NCBI GenBank assembly: GCA_029245345.1
Contig: JAQWPM010000012.1
Coordinates: 558,001 to 622,000, forward strand
Direction of reading: 5' to 3'
DNA: 64,000 nucleotides
DNA from: Longimicrobiales bacterium
GTDB lineage: Bacteria > Gemmatimonadota > Gemmatimonadetes > Longimicrobiales > Gaopeijiaceae
Positions 62,298 through 64,000 of the stretch are shown in pieces (the first letter of the stretch is position 1; every line of letters starts with the position of its first letter). Under the pieces are notes generated by a model. The model worked only from the letters and a program-made list of their open reading frames with translations, ran no database searches and was not told the origin of the DNA. A program made the position numbers and the translations under genes.

Positions 62298-62891
62298 CTA
62301 CCGTGCGCCGCGCTGGTTGTGGACGTGCCGAAGGCCCGCCGCGATTTCGTCACTCAGGCGCGCCAGAGCCCGGCTGAGGGCGACAACCTTCGCCTCAGTC
62401 CCGTCTCTTTCAGTGTCCTCGTCCAGCACCGTCGCCCGGCGCTCGAGCACCGCCCCCGAACGGTCGTCGGTGATTTTCCACGCCACCTCCAGCCGAACGA
62501 CTCCGGAGCTGTCGGCTTCGAAGTGGGCAAAGTCCAATGCCACCCCGTAGTCGACGCCGACGGAGGGGTGCCACGGAAAGGCGACGACCGACTCCGGCTG
62601 GATCGAGCGCGTCAGGTTCTCCGCCAAGGCCCCCCATATGTTGTCGTAGAGCGGTTCGGCCCACCGGGCGGCCTCCGAACGCCCGACCTGGTTCTCGCTC
62701 ATCCGGGTGACCATCTGGGGGCGGTCCAGATAGCCAGGGAGCGTGATGGGCCCGAGACCCACCCTCACCGGGACGGCGGAGGCACCGCGCGAAGCCTCGG
62801 CGGTCAGGTGATAGAACGTGGACGGGTCGGGGCGGGGACCTAGGCACCCCGCCACGAACAATGCTCCGACCAGCAGTGAGATCTTCTTCAT
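62298..62891 (-). CDS. PqiC/YmbA-like ABC transport auxiliary lipoprotein
   Basis: 197 residues. Lipoprotein signal (LLVGALFVAGC, Cys16), then STFYHLTAEA, VRVGLGPITLPGYLDRPQMV and RWAEPLYDNIWGALAENLTR, the pattern of PqiC/YmbA lipoproteins that form the outer-membrane end of Mce-type lipid transport bridges. Its ATG overlaps the Mce gene stop (ATGA). With the Mce protein and ATPase next to it, it belongs to a phospholipid transport operon whose start lies beyond the window edge. Confidence 0.85.
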   Translation of the reverse strand: MKKISLLVGALFVAGCLGPRPDPSTFYHLTAEASRGASAVPVRVGLGPITLPGYLDRPQMVTRMSENQVGRSEAARWAEPLYDNIWGALAENLTRSIQPESVVAFPWHPSVGVDYGVALDFAHFEADSSGVVRLEVAWKITDDRSGAVLERRATVLDEDTERDGTEAKVVALSRALARLSDEIAAGLRHVHNQRGAR

Positions 62892-63847
62892 CGTCCTCCT
62901 CCAGGTTTGCCTCTCAGGATGGCGCTGGGGTTCCGCTCCAGGAACTCCGCAAGATCCCGGAGGGCGCGGCTCGCCGCGCTCAACTCCCGCATGGCCTCCT
63001 CGAATCGCACCGAAGCCGGTGAGGAAGGCTCCAGGGTCTCGCCGACTTCCTGGAGCGTGGATTCCAGTTGATGCATCGCAGACGTCGTCTGCTGGGCGGT
63101 GGCCAGTACACCGTCCCGGATGGGGATGAGGGACGAGTCGACGGTGACCATCAGACCCCGGAGGTCAGCCACCGCCGCGTTCAGGCCTTCCACGGCGCCG
63201 GGCAGGGAGCGCACGGTTTGACCAAGCTCCGGCGAAGAAGCCAGCGTCCCGATTTCGGACAGGGCCCCGATGGCGGCGTTGACCAGGGAGTCCAGGGGAA
63301 CGGCGCCGAGATCTGCGATGATGCCCTGAAGCGCCTCCTGGATTCCATCCAGGCCGGTGTTTATCGCCGGAATCTCCGGGTACCCCAGGCCGACCACAGG
63401 AACAAAAGACACGGGATCAGCCGGAACGAAGTCGAGGGCGACGTATTTCCGCCCGGTGACCAGACTCTCTGTGGACAGTTCGGCCCTGACCCCTAGCGCC
63501 ATGAGGGTGTCGATGTTGAATGGGTCCGAAAGCCGAACTGTGGCTCCCCTCGCTTCAAGTTGTCCACGGTCCAACTCGTAGACGACGGCAATACGCACGT
63601 CCCCGCTCTCACGCTCCAGGTTGGGGATGTCGAGGAGAACGCCTGTCACCTCCCCGACCTCGACTCCACGGAACTTCACCGGTGCGCCCTCGTCGAGGCC
63701 GGCCACGGATCCTCCGAAGAAGGTGACGAATGCCTGGGTATCGCGGAAGAACTGACCCGATCCGAACGCCACGACTGCGGCGACCGCGATGAACACCCCT
63801 CCGAGGACGAAGGCTCCGATGAGGGTAGGATTGGCCTTGCGACTCAA
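62888..63847 (-). CDS. Mce/MlaD-family lipid transport protein
   Basis: 319 residues from TTG 63847, with GGGAGA seven bases upstream. One N-terminal membrane helix (TLIGAFVLGGVFIAVAAVVA), then an MCE domain (about 35-125): FFGGSVAGLDEGAPVKFRGV, EVGEVTGVLLD, FNIDTLMALGVRAELSTESL and TGRKYVALDFVP. The rest is a long helical region (about 150-310). The Mce hexamer shuttles phospholipid between membranes with an ATPase and permease, by family. The TTG starts one base after the stop of the ATPase gene. Confidence 0.88.
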   Translation of the reverse strand: MSRKANPTLIGAFVLGGVFIAVAAVVAFGSGQFFRDTQAFVTFFGGSVAGLDEGAPVKFRGVEVGEVTGVLLDIPNLERESGDVRIAVVYELDRGQLEARGATVRLSDPFNIDTLMALGVRAELSTESLVTGRKYVALDFVPADPVSFVPVVGLGYPEIPAINTGLDGIQEALQGIIADLGAVPLDSLVNAAIGALSEIGTLASSPELGQTVRSLPGAVEGLNAAVADLRGLMVTVDSSLIPIRDGVLATAQQTTSAMHQLESTLQEVGETLEPSSPASVRFEEAMRELSAASRALRDLAEFLERNPSAILRGKPGGGR

Positions 63848-63848
63848 A

Positions 63849-64000
63849 TTAGGTCTCCCTTCGCAGGAATCGACGAACACGCTCGTGTTCGGAATGGTCA
63901 CGGAGCTCACTAGGGGAGCCGCTGGCAATTATGGTGCGGCTCTCGGCGTCCAGGAAGACGCTATTGGTGCCGATGGCGAAGATGCTCGCCAACTCGTGGG
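63849..64000 (-). CDS. MlaF-type ABC ATPase, C-terminal fragment (cut by window edge)
   Basis: The last 49 complete codons of a gene entering from beyond position 64000 on the minus strand. It reads HELASIFAIGTNSVFLDAES then RTIIASGSPSELRDHSEHER, VRRFLRRET and stop: the His-switch and C-terminal part seen in Mla-type ATPases of phospholipid transporters. No upstream motifs are in the window, so the assignment rests on this short match and on the adjoining Mce and PqiC-like genes. Confidence 0.75.
   Translation of the reverse strand, partial: HELASIFAIGTNSVFLDAESRTIIASGSPSELRDHSEHERVRRFLRRET

Noticed and set aside
1-64000. CRISPR arrays, insertion sequences, prophage genes, rRNA or tRNA genes
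   Set aside because: No regularly spaced repeats, transposase or integrase motifs, or recognisable RNA genes were found on reading both strands.

Overview
The window is 64 kb of GC-rich (roughly 60 %), densely coded bacterial chromosome. The gene content fits a Gram-negative heterotroph: many lipoproteins, outer-membrane barrels, an Omp85-type protein, Mce/Pqi-type lipid transport, S9 peptidases, several six-bladed propellers and PD40 proteins. The mixture is most reminiscent of Gemmatimonadota; that is an inference from gene content, since the window has no rRNA. I found no rRNA, tRNA, CRISPR array, transposase, integrase or phage gene. It reads as ordinary chromosome with several decayed genes, not a mobile island.

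Layout. 1-246: large imperfect palindrome. 247-8355 (minus strand): PD40 lipoprotein, DNA gyrase A, a frame-disrupted zinc-finger anti-sigma-like gene, TPR and unknown proteins, DUF6941-like protein, CPBP protease and a group II PLP decarboxylase. 8374-10118: three small genes of unknown function. 10145-13213 (minus): phenylacetyl-CoA epoxidase genes (paaA, paaB, paaC), a PaaD split into two genes and a SufT-like protein, without the PaaE reductase. 13261-22926: a signalling locus with a cNMP-binding/degenerate SpoIIE protein facing a five-gene operon (MBL-fold hydrolase, caspase-DUF4384 protein, CHASE2 adenylate cyclase, FecR-like protein, GAF/HD-GYP protein). 22935-30701: two propellers, a HupE/UreJ-type membrane protein, gene remnants, a PP2C phosphatase, DUF2911 and DUF1080 lipoproteins.

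30860-37152 holds a secreted unknown and a second caspase locus: a caspase protein with a CsgG-like partner, divergent from a CsgG/TPR lipoprotein and an outer-membrane barrel. 37283-40802: phosphofructokinase followed at once by an S9 peptidase. 41270-43090: a 43-residue membrane peptide and a sodium:solute symporter. 43145-43539: a propeller pseudogene. 43660-47377: PIG-L deacetylase and an orphan solute-binding lipoprotein. 47472-51922: complete BMP-type nucleoside/sugar ABC importer. 52059-53459: NSS transporter. 53602-58951: propeller, a swivel-first aconitase-family enzyme, a VTT/YqaA-like membrane protein and an Omp85-type protein. 59075-61792: UMF1 MFS transporter, then a haloalkane dehalogenase translationally coupled to a CrcB fluoride channel. 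62298-64000: PqiC-like lipoprotein, Mce protein and the C-terminal end of the MlaF-type ATPase, cut by the window edge.

Most notable: (i) the cyclic-nucleotide/caspase/CHASE2/FecR/HD-GYP locus, whose facing SpoIIE-like protein has lost its usual metal-binding aspartates, plus a second caspase locus 9 kb away; (ii) the dehalogenase-CrcB pair, which suggests handling of a fluorinated substrate; (iii) the split PaaD and a PaaC that keeps most diiron ligands; (iv) an aconitase-family enzyme with AcnB-like domain order but no HEAT domain. All functional assignments come from reading translated sequence by eye; no database search was possible.
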